In this document: positions 1-8,779 of the stretch, piece after piece
Layout of the letters: each line of letters starts with the position of its first letter
Position numbering within the stretch: the first letter of the stretch is position 1
Assembly: GCA_902506565.1 (NCBI GenBank)
Contig: LR732703.1
Span: 932,030 to 996,029 of the forward strand
Source of the DNA: Burkholderiales bacterium 8X
GTDB taxonomy: Bacteria; Pseudomonadota; Gammaproteobacteria; Burkholderiales; Burkholderiaceae_C
Length of the DNA: 64,000 bases
Reading direction: 5' to 3'
Notes under the pieces: generated by a model
Database searches by the model: none
Seen by the model: the letters and a program-made list of their open reading frames with translations, nothing else
What the model was told of the DNA's origin: nothing
Made by a program: the position numbers and the translations under genes

Positions 1-432
1 CGCGACCGCCAGCATCTGCTGCTCGCCGCCGCTGAGCGTGCCGGCGGGCTGCGTTGCACGCTCCTTGAGCACGGGGAACTGGGCAAAGACCTTCTCGGTC
101 ATCTCGCGCTTGCTGGCAGGCGACTGGAGGAAGCCGCCCATCTCCAGGTTCTCGGCCACCGACATGTCGGGGAAGAGTTGCCGGCCCTGTGCGACCTGGA
201 CCAGGCCGCGGCGCACGATATCGGCCGTCTTGCATTGGCTGATGTCCTGGCCGCCCAGCAGGGTACGACCGCGCCGCTGCACCAGGCCGGTGATGGCGTT
301 GAGCGTGCTCGTCTTGCCCGCGCCGTTGGCGCCGACCAGCCCGACGATCTGTCCTTGCGGCACCGAGAGCGAGAGGCCGCGCACCGCCGCCACGCTCTGG
401 TAGGAAACCTCGAGGTCCTCAACCTGCAGCAT
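1..432 (-). CDS. livF: Branched-chain-type ABC transporter ATPase LivF, cut by window edge
   Basis: The first 144 codons of the second ATPase of a Liv-type importer are visible; the C-terminus lies outside the window. The reverse-strand translation begins MLQVEDLEVSY and contains the Walker A motif GANGAGKTST near residues 35-44 and the signature LSGGEQQM close to the window edge. LivF hydrolyses ATP on the cytoplasmic side and pairs with LivG. Its ATG lies 14 nt inside the 3' end of livG, so the two are translationally coupled. It is the last visible gene of the operon that starts with the acyl-CoA ligase, so the cargo is probably the carboxylate activated by that ligase rather than an amino acid. 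Confidence 0.93.
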   Translation of the reverse strand, partial: MLQVEDLEVSYQSVAAVRGLSLSVPQGQIVGLVGANGAGKTSTLNAITGLVQRRGRTLLGGQDISQCKTADIVRRGLVQVAQGRQLFPDMSVAENLEMGGFLQSPASKREMTEKVFAQFPVLKERATQPAGTLSGGEQQMLAVA

Positions 433-1150
433 GGGCGGCCTCGGCTCCGAGATAGGCTTCGATCACCCGCGGGTCCTGCGTGATCTCGCGCGGTGGGCCG
501 TCGGCGATGAGGGCGCCGGCGTCCAGCACCACGGCGCGGTCGACGAGGCCCATCAGGAAATGCAGGTTGTGCTCGATGACCCACACCGTGACGCCGGCGG
601 CGTGAACGTGGCGTATCACCCGCTGAAGGTTGGCGACCTCCTCGGCGCTCAGTCCGGCCGCCGGCTCGTCCAGCAGCAACATGATCGCGCCGGTGGCAAT
701 GGCCATCGCGATGCCCAGCTCGCGCATCACGCCACTGGGCAGCGACGCGCCAGGCTCGTCCGCATATTTCTCGAAACCGAACTCCTGCATCACGTCGGCG
801 ATGACGGGTTGTCGCCGGGCGCCTCGTCCATGCGGGAGGTGGCCTGCGATGCGAAGGCTCTCGCGAATGGTGAGCTTGGGAAAGACCCGTGCGCCTTGGA
901 ACGTGCGCACCAATCCTCTGGCGGCAAGCGCGTGCGGCGCCTTGCCGGTGACATCTTCGCCGTCGAAGTGGATGCGGCCGCGGGTCGGCGAGAGAAAGCC
1001 GCTGACGCCGTTGAACAGGGTGGTCTTGCCGGCGCCGTTCGGCCCGATCAGCCCGCAAAGCTCGCCCCTGCGAATTTCCAGCGACACGCCCTTGACGGCG
1101 GCCAGACCGCCGAACTGCTGGGTCACGTCGTCGATGCGGAGCAGGCTCAT
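419..1150 (-). CDS. livG: Branched-chain-type ABC transporter ATPase LivG
   Basis: This 243-residue ABC ATPase is the LivF partner. Visible motifs are Walker A GPNGAGKTT (about 36-44), the Q-loop glutamine near 85, Walker B MLLLDEP (about 157-163) and an H-loop histidine in VIEHN. The signature segment reads LPSGVMRE (about 137-144), not the usual LSxGQQR, which is odd because this loop contacts ATP across the dimer. The start overlaps the livM stop (1147-1150). Length is normal for the family. Role as an uptake ATPase is secure; substrate is inferred only from the operon. Confidence 0.92.
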   Translation of the reverse strand: MSLLRIDDVTQQFGGLAAVKGVSLEIRRGELCGLIGPNGAGKTTLFNGVSGFLSPTRGRIHFDGEDVTGKAPHALAARGLVRTFQGARVFPKLTIRESLRIAGHLPHGRGARRQPVIADVMQEFGFEKYADEPGASLPSGVMRELGIAMAIATGAIMLLLDEPAAGLSAEEVANLQRVIRHVHAAGVTVWVIEHNLHFLMGLVDRAVVLDAGALIADGPPREITQDPRVIEAYLGAEAAHAAG

Positions 1151-2223
1151 GGCTGCTTCGCGTCCTGCGAGCTTCGTGCACCCGCGGCTCGGCCGGCGCC
1201 GCGCTTCCAGCGTTCGAGCCGCTGCTTGATCAGGCCGGCAATGCCCTGCGGCATGAACAGCACCACGAGCACGATCACCGCACCGAGGATCACGAGCCGA
1301 TAGAGCCGGGCCATGCGCAGCAGCTCCGGGATGCCGAAGAACACCAGCGTGCCGATGATCGGCCCCGCGATGGTGCCGACGCCGCCGAGGATCAGCACCC
1401 CGATCAGCGAGATGGTCTCGTGCGCATTGAGCAGGTCGGGCGAGATGAAGCTCATCACCGGCGCGTAGGCCGTACCCACCATCGCGGCCAGCATCGAGCT
1501 CAGCACATAGGCAGCCAGCTTGTGGCCCATGACGTTGATGCCGAGGAACGAGGCCAGCGTCTCGTCCTCGCGCACGGCGACCAGCGCGCGGCCGAATCGG
1601 GAGCGCTGGATGCAGAACACCACCGCCAGCGTAACGAGCAGCATGCCGACCGCAAGCCAGTAGAGGCCACGCGCGGTCGAGAACTCGAAGCCGAACAGCG
1701 GACTCGGCGCATACGCGACCCGCATGCCCATCGGCCCGCCGGTGACCGTATGCCAGTTGGCGGCCACCAGCCGGGCGAGTTCGCCGAAGGCGAAGGTGAT
1801 CAGCGCCAGGTGCACTCCGCCGGTGTAGCGAAGCGCGGGATAACCGATGAAGGCAGCGACGGCAGCCGCCATGACCATCGCGACCGGCACCGCGATCCAG
1901 AAGTCCAGCCCGAAGCTGGTGACCAGCAACGCCGACGCATAGGCCCCGAAGCCGTAGAACGCCGCATGCGACATCGCGAACTGCCCGGCATAGCCGATCA
2001 CGATGTTGAGCGAAGTGGCCAGCGCGGCCTGCAGCGCGATCAGCGTGCCCAGGTAGACCAGGTAGCGCGAACTGCCGAACACCGGCACCGCCAGCAACAG
2101 CGCAAGCAGCAGCCAGCCGAACGCAGGCGCCCAGCGGGCGATGATGGCGAGCGGATGGCTTGTCCCACCCGCCGATTTGACAGGCGCGGCCGGCGATGTG
2201 ACCGGTCCGAAGGCGAAACTCAT
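1147..2223 (-). CDS. livM: Branched-chain-type ABC transporter permease LivM
   Basis: This 358-residue inner-membrane permease has a long polar N-terminus followed by many hydrophobic helices. The LivM hallmarks NIVIGYAGQF (about residues 74-83) and HAAFYGFGAY follow shortly after, and the EAA-like loop GVGTIAGPIIG lies near the C-terminus. It forms the channel with LivH. It overlaps livG by 4 nt at its 3' end and livH by 4 nt at its start, so livH, livM, livG and livF are one coupled unit. The C-terminal tail after the last helix is arginine-rich and probably cytoplasmic. Confidence 0.92.
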   Translation of the reverse strand: MSFAFGPVTSPAAPVKSAGGTSHPLAIIARWAPAFGWLLLALLLAVPVFGSSRYLVYLGTLIALQAALATSLNIVIGYAGQFAMSHAAFYGFGAYASALLVTSFGLDFWIAVPVAMVMAAAVAAFIGYPALRYTGGVHLALITFAFGELARLVAANWHTVTGGPMGMRVAYAPSPLFGFEFSTARGLYWLAVGMLLVTLAVVFCIQRSRFGRALVAVREDETLASFLGINVMGHKLAAYVLSSMLAAMVGTAYAPVMSFISPDLLNAHETISLIGVLILGGVGTIAGPIIGTLVFFGIPELLRMARLYRLVILGAVIVLVVLFMPQGIAGLIKQRLERWKRGAGRAAGARSSQDAKQP

Positions 2224-3089
2224 ACGCGCGCCTTGCCTCTCGCTCCGAACAGCCCTCGCGGGAAGTAGAGCAGCGTCACGATCATCAGGATGAAGCCGTA
2301 GCCGTCACGGAAAGATGCGGACAGGTAGCGAGAGCCGAAGCTCTCGGCAAGCCCGAGCAGGAAGCCCGCCAACACCGCGCCGGGCACGCTGCCGAGCCCG
2401 CCGAGCACCGTGAGGATGAAGCCCTTCATGAGCGGGCCGGCAGCCATGTAGGGCGTGATGGCGAACAGGCTGCCGTAAAGCACGCCGGCCGCGCCGGCCA
2501 TGGCGCTGCCGAGCACGAAGACCCACGCGGTGACATGCGTGATCTGCACGCCCACAAGGGCGGCGCCGGTGCGGTTCTGCCCCATCGCACGGATTGCCTT
2601 GCCGAAGCGTGTTTTCTGAAGGAAGAGGTAGAAGCCGGCGACCAGCACCAGCACCAGGACCAGCACCAGGACTCGCTGCGACGACAACGTCATGCCGGCC
2701 AGCTGGAAGCTGCCGGTGAGCGGCGGATCGAAGGTGCGATGGTCCGGCGTGAAGACAGCCGCCGCCAGGTTCTCGACCACCATGATGACCCCCAGCGATA
2801 CCGTGAGCCCGGTCATGTGGTCGGTCAGCGTGTGGCGAAAGATCAGCCGCTCCAGGATCAACCCGAAGAGCGCCATGCCGCCCATTGCAAGCAGCAGCCC
2901 GGCCCAGAAGCCGAGGCCCGCCGTGACGCAGAAGAAGGCGATGTAGGCGCCCAGCATCACCATCTGCCCATGGGCGAAATTGAGGATGCCCATGATGCCG
3001 AATACCAGCGTGACGCCGACCGCCACCGTGGCGTACAGGCCGCCGACCATCAGTCCGTCCAGCACCGTCTGGGCAATGTCGATCCACAT
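2220..3089 (-). CDS. livH: Branched-chain-type ABC transporter permease LivH
   Basis: This 289-residue permease has about eight predicted membrane segments and the typical LivH N-terminal stretch GLYATVAVGVTLVFGIMGILN, quoted here only in part as GVTLVFGIMGILNFAHG. The loop GLGSVPGAVLAG near residue 230 is the expected ATPase-contact region. A run of near-repeated CAG-rich codons around 2640-2670 encodes an LVLVLVLVLV stretch inside one helix. The gene follows the binding-protein gene after a 51-bp gap, so it sits in the same transcription unit. It forms the membrane channel with LivM. Confidence 0.92.
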   Translation of the reverse strand: MWIDIAQTVLDGLMVGGLYATVAVGVTLVFGIMGILNFAHGQMVMLGAYIAFFCVTAGLGFWAGLLLAMGGMALFGLILERLIFRHTLTDHMTGLTVSLGVIMVVENLAAAVFTPDHRTFDPPLTGSFQLAGMTLSSQRVLVLVLVLVLVAGFYLFLQKTRFGKAIRAMGQNRTGAALVGVQITHVTAWVFVLGSAMAGAAGVLYGSLFAITPYMAAGPLMKGFILTVLGGLGSVPGAVLAGFLLGLAESFGSRYLSASFRDGYGFILMIVTLLYFPRGLFGARGKARV

Positions 3090-3140
3090 GTCGGGTCTTT
3101 CGAAGTCGAGGCCGGAGGGGCCTCGCGGGTTGCTCGCAGG

Positions 3141-4304
3141 TTACTGGACGCTCGCGCGGACCGAGGTGATCTTGCCGTCCTTCAGCATGCCGATGTCGAT
3201 GTCCGACTCGGCCCTGCCGTCCTTGTCGAAGCGCATCGAGCGCACCCCGTCGTAGCGCATCGACTTGATCCTGGCCGCGATCGCCTTGAGGTCCGTCGTG
3301 GAGCCGGTCTCTTCCATCGCCTGCGCCAGCATGAAGACGGTGTCGTAGTAGCACAGTGCCCAGTAGGTGTTGGGAGAGATCTCCTTCTTGGTGAAGGCCT
3401 TGTAGCGATCGGTCCAGGCGCGAACCTTCGGGTCGGCGCCGTACTCCAGGTCGCGGGTCAGGATCTGCCAGAGGAAGCCGTCGATCTGCTTGGCGTACTT
3501 GATGCCCGGCTGGCCGGAGCCCCCGCGGTACATGATTTTCTTGGGCAGGCCGCCGAGCTCGGTGCTCTGCCGCACGATGGCCTCGACCATCGGATCGTTG
3601 GTACCGGTCAGCATGCCGTCCAGCCCCTGGTTCTGGAACTTGCGCAGCACCGGAGCGAAGTCCGAGGTATCGGGCTGGAAGTACTCGACCACCGGCACCG
3701 CGACGCCGGCCTGTTCGAGGAGCGGCTTGTAGATCGAGACGATGCTGCGGCTCACGTCCTCGTTCGGCAGCATGATGCCGACCTTCTTGATGCCGAGTTC
3801 CTTCACGCCCGCCGGCACGAAGGACTTGGCAGTGGCCGCGTCGGCATTGAGGGTGCGAAAGAGCAGCTCCGAGCCCGGTTTGCCCAGGAAGGTATCCATC
3901 AGGGTGAAGCCGCCGAAGTAGAGCACCTCGCTCTTGGCGAAAAGCGTGGCTGCCGGCACGCCCGGCCCGCTGGTCATGAGGCCGAACACCACCTTGATGT
4001 CGTCGTCGCGCAGCAATCGCTGGGCGCCGCTCACGGCGAACTCCGGCTTCGACTGCGCATCTTCCGAGACCACGGCCAAGGTGAGCTTCTTGCCCTTGAC
4101 CGTGATGCCGCCGCGCTTGTTGATCTCGTCCACGGCCATCAGCACACCCTCGCTGGCCGGCAGGTCGAAGCCGGCGTGCGGACCGGTCAGGCTGTTGACC
4201 ATGCCGATCTTGACGGTCTGCGCCAGCGCGGGCGCGGCCAGCGCGAAGCCGGCGACGGTCAATGCCGCGAGGCGGGCCAGGAGACCCCTAGGAGGCTTGC
4301 TCAT
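3141..4304 (-). CDS. Periplasmic substrate-binding protein of the Liv-type ABC transporter
   Basis: This protein of about 387 residues begins MSKPPRG and has a clear Sec signal peptide ending near ALAQ. The mature part opens with TVKIGMVNSLTG, typical of Leu/Ile/Val-binding (type I periplasmic) proteins. I chose the ATG at 4304 because AAAGGA lies just upstream and the ATG overlaps the stop of the acyl-CoA ligase as ATGA. Family members bind amino acids, aromatic acids or other carboxylates. With a co-transcribed CoA ligase, a carboxylic acid ligand is the better guess here. Confidence 0.9.
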   Translation of the reverse strand: MSKPPRGLLARLAALTVAGFALAAPALAQTVKIGMVNSLTGPHAGFDLPASEGVLMAVDEINKRGGITVKGKKLTLAVVSEDAQSKPEFAVSGAQRLLRDDDIKVVFGLMTSGPGVPAATLFAKSEVLYFGGFTLMDTFLGKPGSELLFRTLNADAATAKSFVPAGVKELGIKKVGIMLPNEDVSRSIVSIYKPLLEQAGVAVPVVEYFQPDTSDFAPVLRKFQNQGLDGMLTGTNDPMVEAIVRQSTELGGLPKKIMYRGGSGQPGIKYAKQIDGFLWQILTRDLEYGADPKVRAWTDRYKAFTKKEISPNTYWALCYYDTVFMLAQAMEETGSTTDLKAIAARIKSMRYDGVRSMRFDKDGRAESDIDIGMLKDGKITSVRASVQ

Positions 4305-5866
4305 GAACATTCCTTTCGTTCGTTCCAGAACCGTTCGCGCAGATCTCTGCGCAGTACCTTGCCCATGCTGTTGCGCGGAAGCACATCCAGGGTGAAGAGC
4401 GACCTCGGATGCTTGAACTTGGCCAGCTTGCCGGAGCAAAAGCTGACCAGCTCCTGCTCGCTCATCTGCTCGCCCTGGCGCAACACCACGCAGGCGCGCG
4501 GCGACTCGCCCCAGGTCTCGTCCTGTACGCCGACCACGGCGACCTCGAGGATCTTGGGATGCTCGGCCAGTACCCGCTCGATCTCGGCCGGATAGATGTT
4601 CTCTCCGCCGCTGATGATGGTGTCGCGCTTGCGGTCGAGGATGTGCAGGAAGCCGTGCTCGTCGATCAGGCCGACATCGCCGCCGGTCTCCCAGCGGCCG
4701 GTGCGCATTGCGGCCGTGGCTTCGGGGTTGTCGTGGTAGCCGAGGAAGGGGACCGGGTTGCAGGCATGGATCTGCCCAGGTTCACCTGGCCCGAGCGTCC
4801 GGCCCTCTTCGTCGAGGATCGCGATCTCGCAACCGAAGGATGCCTGGCCGAGCGACCGGTTGGTCCGCATCATGTCCTCGTGCCGGCAGTAGGTGATCCA
4901 GCCGCTTTCGGTCCAGCCGTAGCTGTCGCTCAAGCGGGTGCCGGGCAAGAGGGCCTCGAAACCTTCGATGACCGGCGTCGGCAGGCGGGCGCCGGAACTC
5001 ATCACCCCGCGCAATTGACTGCAGGGCCCGACCTTGGCACCACCCGCCGCGCTTTCGATGAGCGTCGACAGCATCTTGGGCACCAGGAAGCACCAGGTGA
5101 TGCCCCGCTCCTGCAGGTCTTCGAGCGCTTCCTCGCCGCGGAACTCGGTGCGCAGCACCACCCGGGCGCCGACGCACAGCGAGATGAGTGCGATCGAACC
5201 GAAGGACTGGTGGAAGATCGGACCCGGGACCAAGGTCACCTCTTCCTCGGTGATGCCGTAGCGCCATCCCCACGAGGCGAAGCGAACCAGCAAGGCGAGA
5301 TGGCTCATCACGGCGCCCTTCGGGAAGCCCGTGGTGCCCGAGGTATAGAAGATCGCGCCGGGGCTCGACGGGCCGGTGGTGCATGGCAAGTCTTTCGCCG
5401 GCGCATTGGCAATGATCCGCTCGTAGGCGAACTCGTGATCGGCAGCCGGGCCGAACACCACGATCCGGCCGAAGGGGATGCGTGCAGCCGGGTCTTGCTC
5501 GGCCAACAGCGGCAGGAACTCGGCCCCCATCAGCAGTGCGGCCGCGCCGGAGTTCTGGAGCAGGTAAGACAGTTCGGGCGCGGTAAGCCGGTAGTTTGCA
5601 GGTACCGCGACCAGCCCCGCCAACTGGATGCCGACGTAGGCCTCCAGGTAATCCGGGCTGTTCTGCGCGAACAGTGCGACCCGGTCGCCGCTTCGAAGGC
5701 CCATTCCGAGCAAGGCATTCGCGCAGCGGAGGGACCGATTCCAGAACTGGCCGTAGCTGCGTTCGCCGCCCTCGAACTCGATCGCGACCCGAGACGGATG
5801 GCGACGAGCTGCTATGCCGACCAGGTCGGCCAGGCGGGTGACATTCGGCGGGGTTGCGACCGGCAT
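4301..5866 (-). CDS. AMP-dependent acyl-CoA synthetase (CoA ligase)
   Basis: This 521-residue member of the ANL superfamily activates a carboxylic acid to its CoA thioester through an acyl-adenylate. Visible motifs are the P-loop YTSGTTGFPKG (174-184), the SDSYGWTE aromatic/adenine motif, the hinge region DRKRDTIISGGENIYP, and the catalytic lysine in NSMGKVLRRD near the C-terminus. It is the first gene of the operon, ahead of the Liv-type transporter. A GGAG ribosome site precedes the ATG at 5866, and two operator-like palindromes lie just upstream. The pairing with a P450 operon under the same operators suggests it primes the same substrate for beta-oxidation-like breakdown. The substrate itself cannot be read from the sequence. 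Confidence 0.9.
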   Translation of the reverse strand: MPVATPPNVTRLADLVGIAARRHPSRVAIEFEGGERSYGQFWNRSLRCANALLGMGLRSGDRVALFAQNSPDYLEAYVGIQLAGLVAVPANYRLTAPELSYLLQNSGAAALLMGAEFLPLLAEQDPAARIPFGRIVVFGPAADHEFAYERIIANAPAKDLPCTTGPSSPGAIFYTSGTTGFPKGAVMSHLALLVRFASWGWRYGITEEEVTLVPGPIFHQSFGSIALISLCVGARVVLRTEFRGEEALEDLQERGITWCFLVPKMLSTLIESAAGGAKVGPCSQLRGVMSSGARLPTPVIEGFEALLPGTRLSDSYGWTESGWITYCRHEDMMRTNRSLGQASFGCEIAILDEEGRTLGPGEPGQIHACNPVPFLGYHDNPEATAAMRTGRWETGGDVGLIDEHGFLHILDRKRDTIISGGENIYPAEIERVLAEHPKILEVAVVGVQDETWGESPRACVVLRQGEQMSEQELVSFCSGKLAKFKHPRSLFTLDVLPRNSMGKVLRRDLRERFWNERKECS

Positions 5867-5903
5867 GCTCTCGTGTCTCCAAACTTGTTCCGTCGCGGAC
5901 TTA

Positions 5904-5939
5904 TAAGCGTCCGCTTAGCTCAAACTAAGCACTTGCTTA
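5904..5939. promoter_or_regulatory. Twin palindromic operators upstream of the ligase-Liv operon
   Basis: Two perfect-arm palindromes of the form TAAGC-N4-GCTTA occupy 5904-5917 and 5926-5939, with starts 22 bp apart (about two helical turns). They lie 38-73 bp upstream of the ligase ATG. The same motif with the same spacing lies upstream of the P450 operon. A TetR-type dimer pair is the natural reader, and a TetR gene sits at 13157. Confidence 0.8.
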
Positions 5940-6010
5940 TCCTAGGACGGCGCTGTTTCGCTGTCAACAGTGTCTGCCCTGGGTCAGAGGCTTTCCGGAT
6001 CGGGTCCGGC

Positions 6011-6334
6011 TCAGGTCTGTGAAACCGGCAGGCGCACCACCAGGCCGTCGAGTTCGCGCGTCAGAACGACCTGGCAGGTCAGCCTGCTGTTGGGCTGCGA
6101 ATGCATGCAGCCGGCCTCGATCATCTCCTGCTCGTCCTCGGAGGGCGGCGGCACCCGGTCGATCCAGGCCTCGTCGATGTAACCGTGGCAGGTTGCGCAG
6201 TTTCCGGCACCGCCGCAATCGGCGACGATGCCGGGTACCAGGTTGCTGGTCGCAGCCTGCATGACCGAATGGCCGGCCTCGGCTTGGACCAGGTATTCGG
6301 TCTCGTTATGTTCGATGAATCGGACGCTCGGCAT
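6011..6334 (-). CDS. [2Fe-2S] ferredoxin, adrenodoxin/putidaredoxin type
   Basis: This 107-residue electron carrier has the cluster ligands Cys40, Cys46, Cys49 and Cys87 in the C-x5-C-x2-C-x37-C layout of P450-type [2Fe-2S] ferredoxins (DCGGAGNCATC, then RLTCQ). It is the last gene of the P450 operon and follows the ferredoxin reductase by 25 bp. It most likely carries electrons from that reductase to the P450. The operon also encodes a [3Fe-4S] ferredoxin, so two candidate carriers exist for one P450. Confidence 0.92.
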   Translation of the reverse strand: MPSVRFIEHNETEYLVQAEAGHSVMQAATSNLVPGIVADCGGAGNCATCHGYIDEAWIDRVPPPSEDEQEMIEAGCMHSQPNSRLTCQVVLTRELDGLVVRLPVSQT

Positions 6335-6359
6335 GGCGGATGGGATTGGTGGTTTCAGA

Positions 6360-7631
6360 TCAGACCTGGGCGGCGGGCGCCGGCGCCAGGCTCTTCAAAT
6401 CGAAGCTTTCGTCCGCCAGGGCGGATTCGTCGGCATGCATCCGGCCCGCGACGATGCGCTTGGCCAGCATGAAATCCTTCGGCCGGTTCACCATGTCGGC
6501 CGCCACGACGCGGCCGTCCTTGAGGTAGAAGGCCGCGAACGATCGCCCCGCCATCGAGCCGCGCAGCACCAGGCGGTCGTAGCCGCGCGACAGGCCCACC
6601 ATCTGCAGCTTGAGGTCGTACTGGTCGGACCAGAACCAGGGCACGGCGCGATGCGGGCGCTGCTGGCCGCACAGGGTGGCGGCCGCGGTTCGGGCTTGTT
6701 CGACGGCGTTGGGTACGCTCTCGAGCCGGATCAAGCCGTCGGCCACCGGGTTCGGATGACTGGTGCAATCGCCGGCAGCGACGATCGCCGAATCGGCGGT
6801 GCGGGCAAACTCGTCCACCACGATCCCGTTGTCGATCGGCAGGCCGGCGGCCTGCGCGAGTTCGGTGTTCGGCACCACGCCGATGCCCACCACCACCAGG
6901 TCGACCTCGACCGCGAAGTCGCGGCCGTCATGGGCTCGGCAGCGCACGGCGGCGACCCGATCGCCCCCCGGTGCGAAGTCGAAGCCAGCGAGTGCCACGT
7001 TGCAACGCAGATCGACCCCGGCAGCGCGGTGCACATCCTCGTAGAAGGCGGAAACCTCGGGCGCGGTCACGCGTGCCAGCACGCGGGCGTGGGCCTCCAG
7101 CACGGTCACCTTCAGGCCGTGCTTGATCGCGGCCGAAGCCACTTCGAGCCCGACATAGCCGCCGCCGACGATCGCGATCCGGGCGCCGGCGCGGAACTGC
7201 GGCCGCAGGCGCTTGACGTCGTCGATGGTGCGAAGGTAGTGAAAGTTGCCGGAGCCTTCCGCCTGCTCGGCCTGGGGCGCCACCAAGCGCCGAACCCGCG
7301 CGCCCGTGGCGAGCGCGAGGCCGTCGTAGTGCAACGTTTCGCCGCTCGACAAGTCGATCCGGCGCCGGACCCGGTCGATTGCCATGGCGCGGGTCGAAGA
7401 AAGAAATCGAACGTCGGCAGCGGCATAGGTCGCCGGTGGTCGCAGCAGCAGTGACTCTTCGGCAGCGTCTGCCTGCGAAAGCCAGGTCTTCGAGAGCGGC
7501 GGGCGTTGATAGGGCAACCAGACTTCTTCGCCGATCAAGGTGATGCGGCAACCCGGCTTGCCCTGGCGCAAGGCCACTGCTAGTTCGCCAGCAGCATGGC
7601 CGGCGCCGATGATGACGATCGAATCGTTCAT
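6360..7631 (-). CDS. FAD-dependent ferredoxin reductase (rhodocoxin/putidaredoxin reductase type)
   Basis: This 423-residue flavoprotein starts MNDSIVIIGAGHAAGE, with the FAD dinucleotide-binding GxGxxG at the N-terminus. A second Rossmann motif, IAIVGGGYVGLE, lies near residue 150 for NAD(P)H. The segment PYQRPPLSK is typical of the ferredoxin-reductase subgroup. I placed the start at 7631, where the ATG overlaps the acyl-CoA dehydrogenase stop (ATGA). A longer open frame upstream has no family similarity. The role is NAD(P)H-to-ferredoxin electron transfer for the co-transcribed P450. Confidence 0.92.
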   Translation of the reverse strand: MNDSIVIIGAGHAAGELAVALRQGKPGCRITLIGEEVWLPYQRPPLSKTWLSQADAAEESLLLRPPATYAAADVRFLSSTRAMAIDRVRRRIDLSSGETLHYDGLALATGARVRRLVAPQAEQAEGSGNFHYLRTIDDVKRLRPQFRAGARIAIVGGGYVGLEVASAAIKHGLKVTVLEAHARVLARVTAPEVSAFYEDVHRAAGVDLRCNVALAGFDFAPGGDRVAAVRCRAHDGRDFAVEVDLVVVGIGVVPNTELAQAAGLPIDNGIVVDEFARTADSAIVAAGDCTSHPNPVADGLIRLESVPNAVEQARTAAATLCGQQRPHRAVPWFWSDQYDLKLQMVGLSRGYDRLVLRGSMAGRSFAAFYLKDGRVVAADMVNRPKDFMLAKRIVAGRMHADESALADESFDLKSLAPAPAAQV

Positions 7632-8779
7632 GCCGGCGCCCTCACCGCACGCGCCGCCCTTGCAGCGATACCCCGCCGTGCGGCCACCAGGTGGTTGAGC
7701 ACCGAGGTGCCGTCGACTATCGACATCATTCGCGCATCGGCTTGCAGGCGCGCGATGGGATGATCGACCGCGAGCGCGGAAGAACCCATGCAGTCCGCTG
7801 CCCAATGGCAGGCTTGCAACGCAAGCTCACCGCCGAGCGCCTTGGCCGACGAAGCGAGCGGCAAGGCATCGTCCGCGCCGAGGTCGGCGCCAACCCGCAG
7901 GCACAGGAGACGCGCCGCCTCGCAGCGCGCCGACAACGATGCATGGCCCTCTTGTACCAGGCTGCTCGCCGACAACGGATGAGCGGCCACGGTGCGCTGG
8001 CGCGCGTAGTCCTGCGCGAGGTCGAGCGCAGCCCGGGCGATACCCAGGGCCTGCAGCGCTGCCAACATCCGCGCGATCGGAAACGCGGCCTTGGCGCCCG
8101 CGGCGCCCTCGCCTTCCCTGCCGAGCCGAAGCTCTGCGGGAATTTCGCAGTCGCCGAACTCGATTTCAGCGAAGCTCAGGTGCGACAGGCCCACCGGCCT
8201 CAAGGCGGTGCGTCGCAATCCCGGCGTGTCGCCCGGCACGATGAACCGGGTGAACTCGGGAACTTCGCGGTCACCCGTATTCGCCAGCACGATGAACATC
8301 GACGCGACCAAGCCGTGCGTGATCCAGGTCTTGCGTCCCGACAGCACATAGCCGCCGCCCGAGCGCCGCGCGATGGTGGCAATGCGCGACAGATCGGATC
8401 CGGCCTGCGGCTCGGTGATTGCGATGGCGCCGACCTCTTCGCCGCAGAGCAGGCCCGGCATGAATCGCGCCACCTGCGCAGCGTCGCCGAACCCGTGCAG
8501 GTAGCGTTGCACGCTGTGATTGCCCAATAGCGCTAGCGACGGCGAGAGGCCGTCGTTGAGGGCGGCGAATTCCAGGACATCGAGTCCCTTGCCGCCAGCC
8601 TCCGGCGGCAGGATCGATCCCAGATAACCGGTCGGTTCGAGGGCACGAAAAATCTTTCGGAGATCCGCCAGCGACAAGGCAGCGCCGGCGGCCGGGGCGT
8701 GCGCCGCCGCGATCGCGGCAGCCTGCTCTCGCAGCGCCTGCTCGCGCCGCGACCAGCCGAAGCGGTCGCGCTCAGGCAC
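7628..8779 (-). CDS. Acyl-CoA dehydrogenase
   Basis: This 383-residue FAD enzyme introduces an alpha-beta double bond in an acyl-CoA. Family marks are AIAITEPQAGSDLS (FAD/substrate region, mid-protein) and GRKTWITHG in the beta-domain, followed by a helical C-terminal domain. The start is a GTG at 8779 with AAGGAG about 7 nt upstream; no ATG fits the family N-terminus. It overlaps the CoA-transferase 3' end by 8 nt. Within the operon it would follow CoA activation and act with the divergent crotonase. The exact substrate is unknown. Confidence 0.9.
   Translation of the reverse strand: MPERDRFGWSRREQALREQAAAIAAAHAPAAGAALSLADLRKIFRALEPTGYLGSILPPEAGGKGLDVLEFAALNDGLSPSLALLGNHSVQRYLHGFGDAAQVARFMPGLLCGEEVGAIAITEPQAGSDLSRIATIARRSGGGYVLSGRKTWITHGLVASMFIVLANTGDREVPEFTRFIVPGDTPGLRRTALRPVGLSHLSFAEIEFGDCEIPAELRLGREGEGAAGAKAAFPIARMLAALQALGIARAALDLAQDYARQRTVAAHPLSASSLVQEGHASLSARCEAARLLCLRVGADLGADDALPLASSAKALGGELALQACHWAADCMGSSALAVDHPIARLQADARMMSIVDGTSVLNHLVAARRGIAARAARAVRAPA

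Noticed and set aside
2535..4595. A long open frame on the plus strand, opposite the Liv genes
   Set aside because: It is antisense to well-supported livH and binding-protein genes; its product is His/Arg/Gly-rich with no family pattern, as expected for high-GC shadow frames.
4409..6022. A 537-codon open frame opposite the acyl-CoA ligase
   Set aside because: The minus-strand ligase has all ANL motifs; the opposite frame has none and a shadow-type composition.
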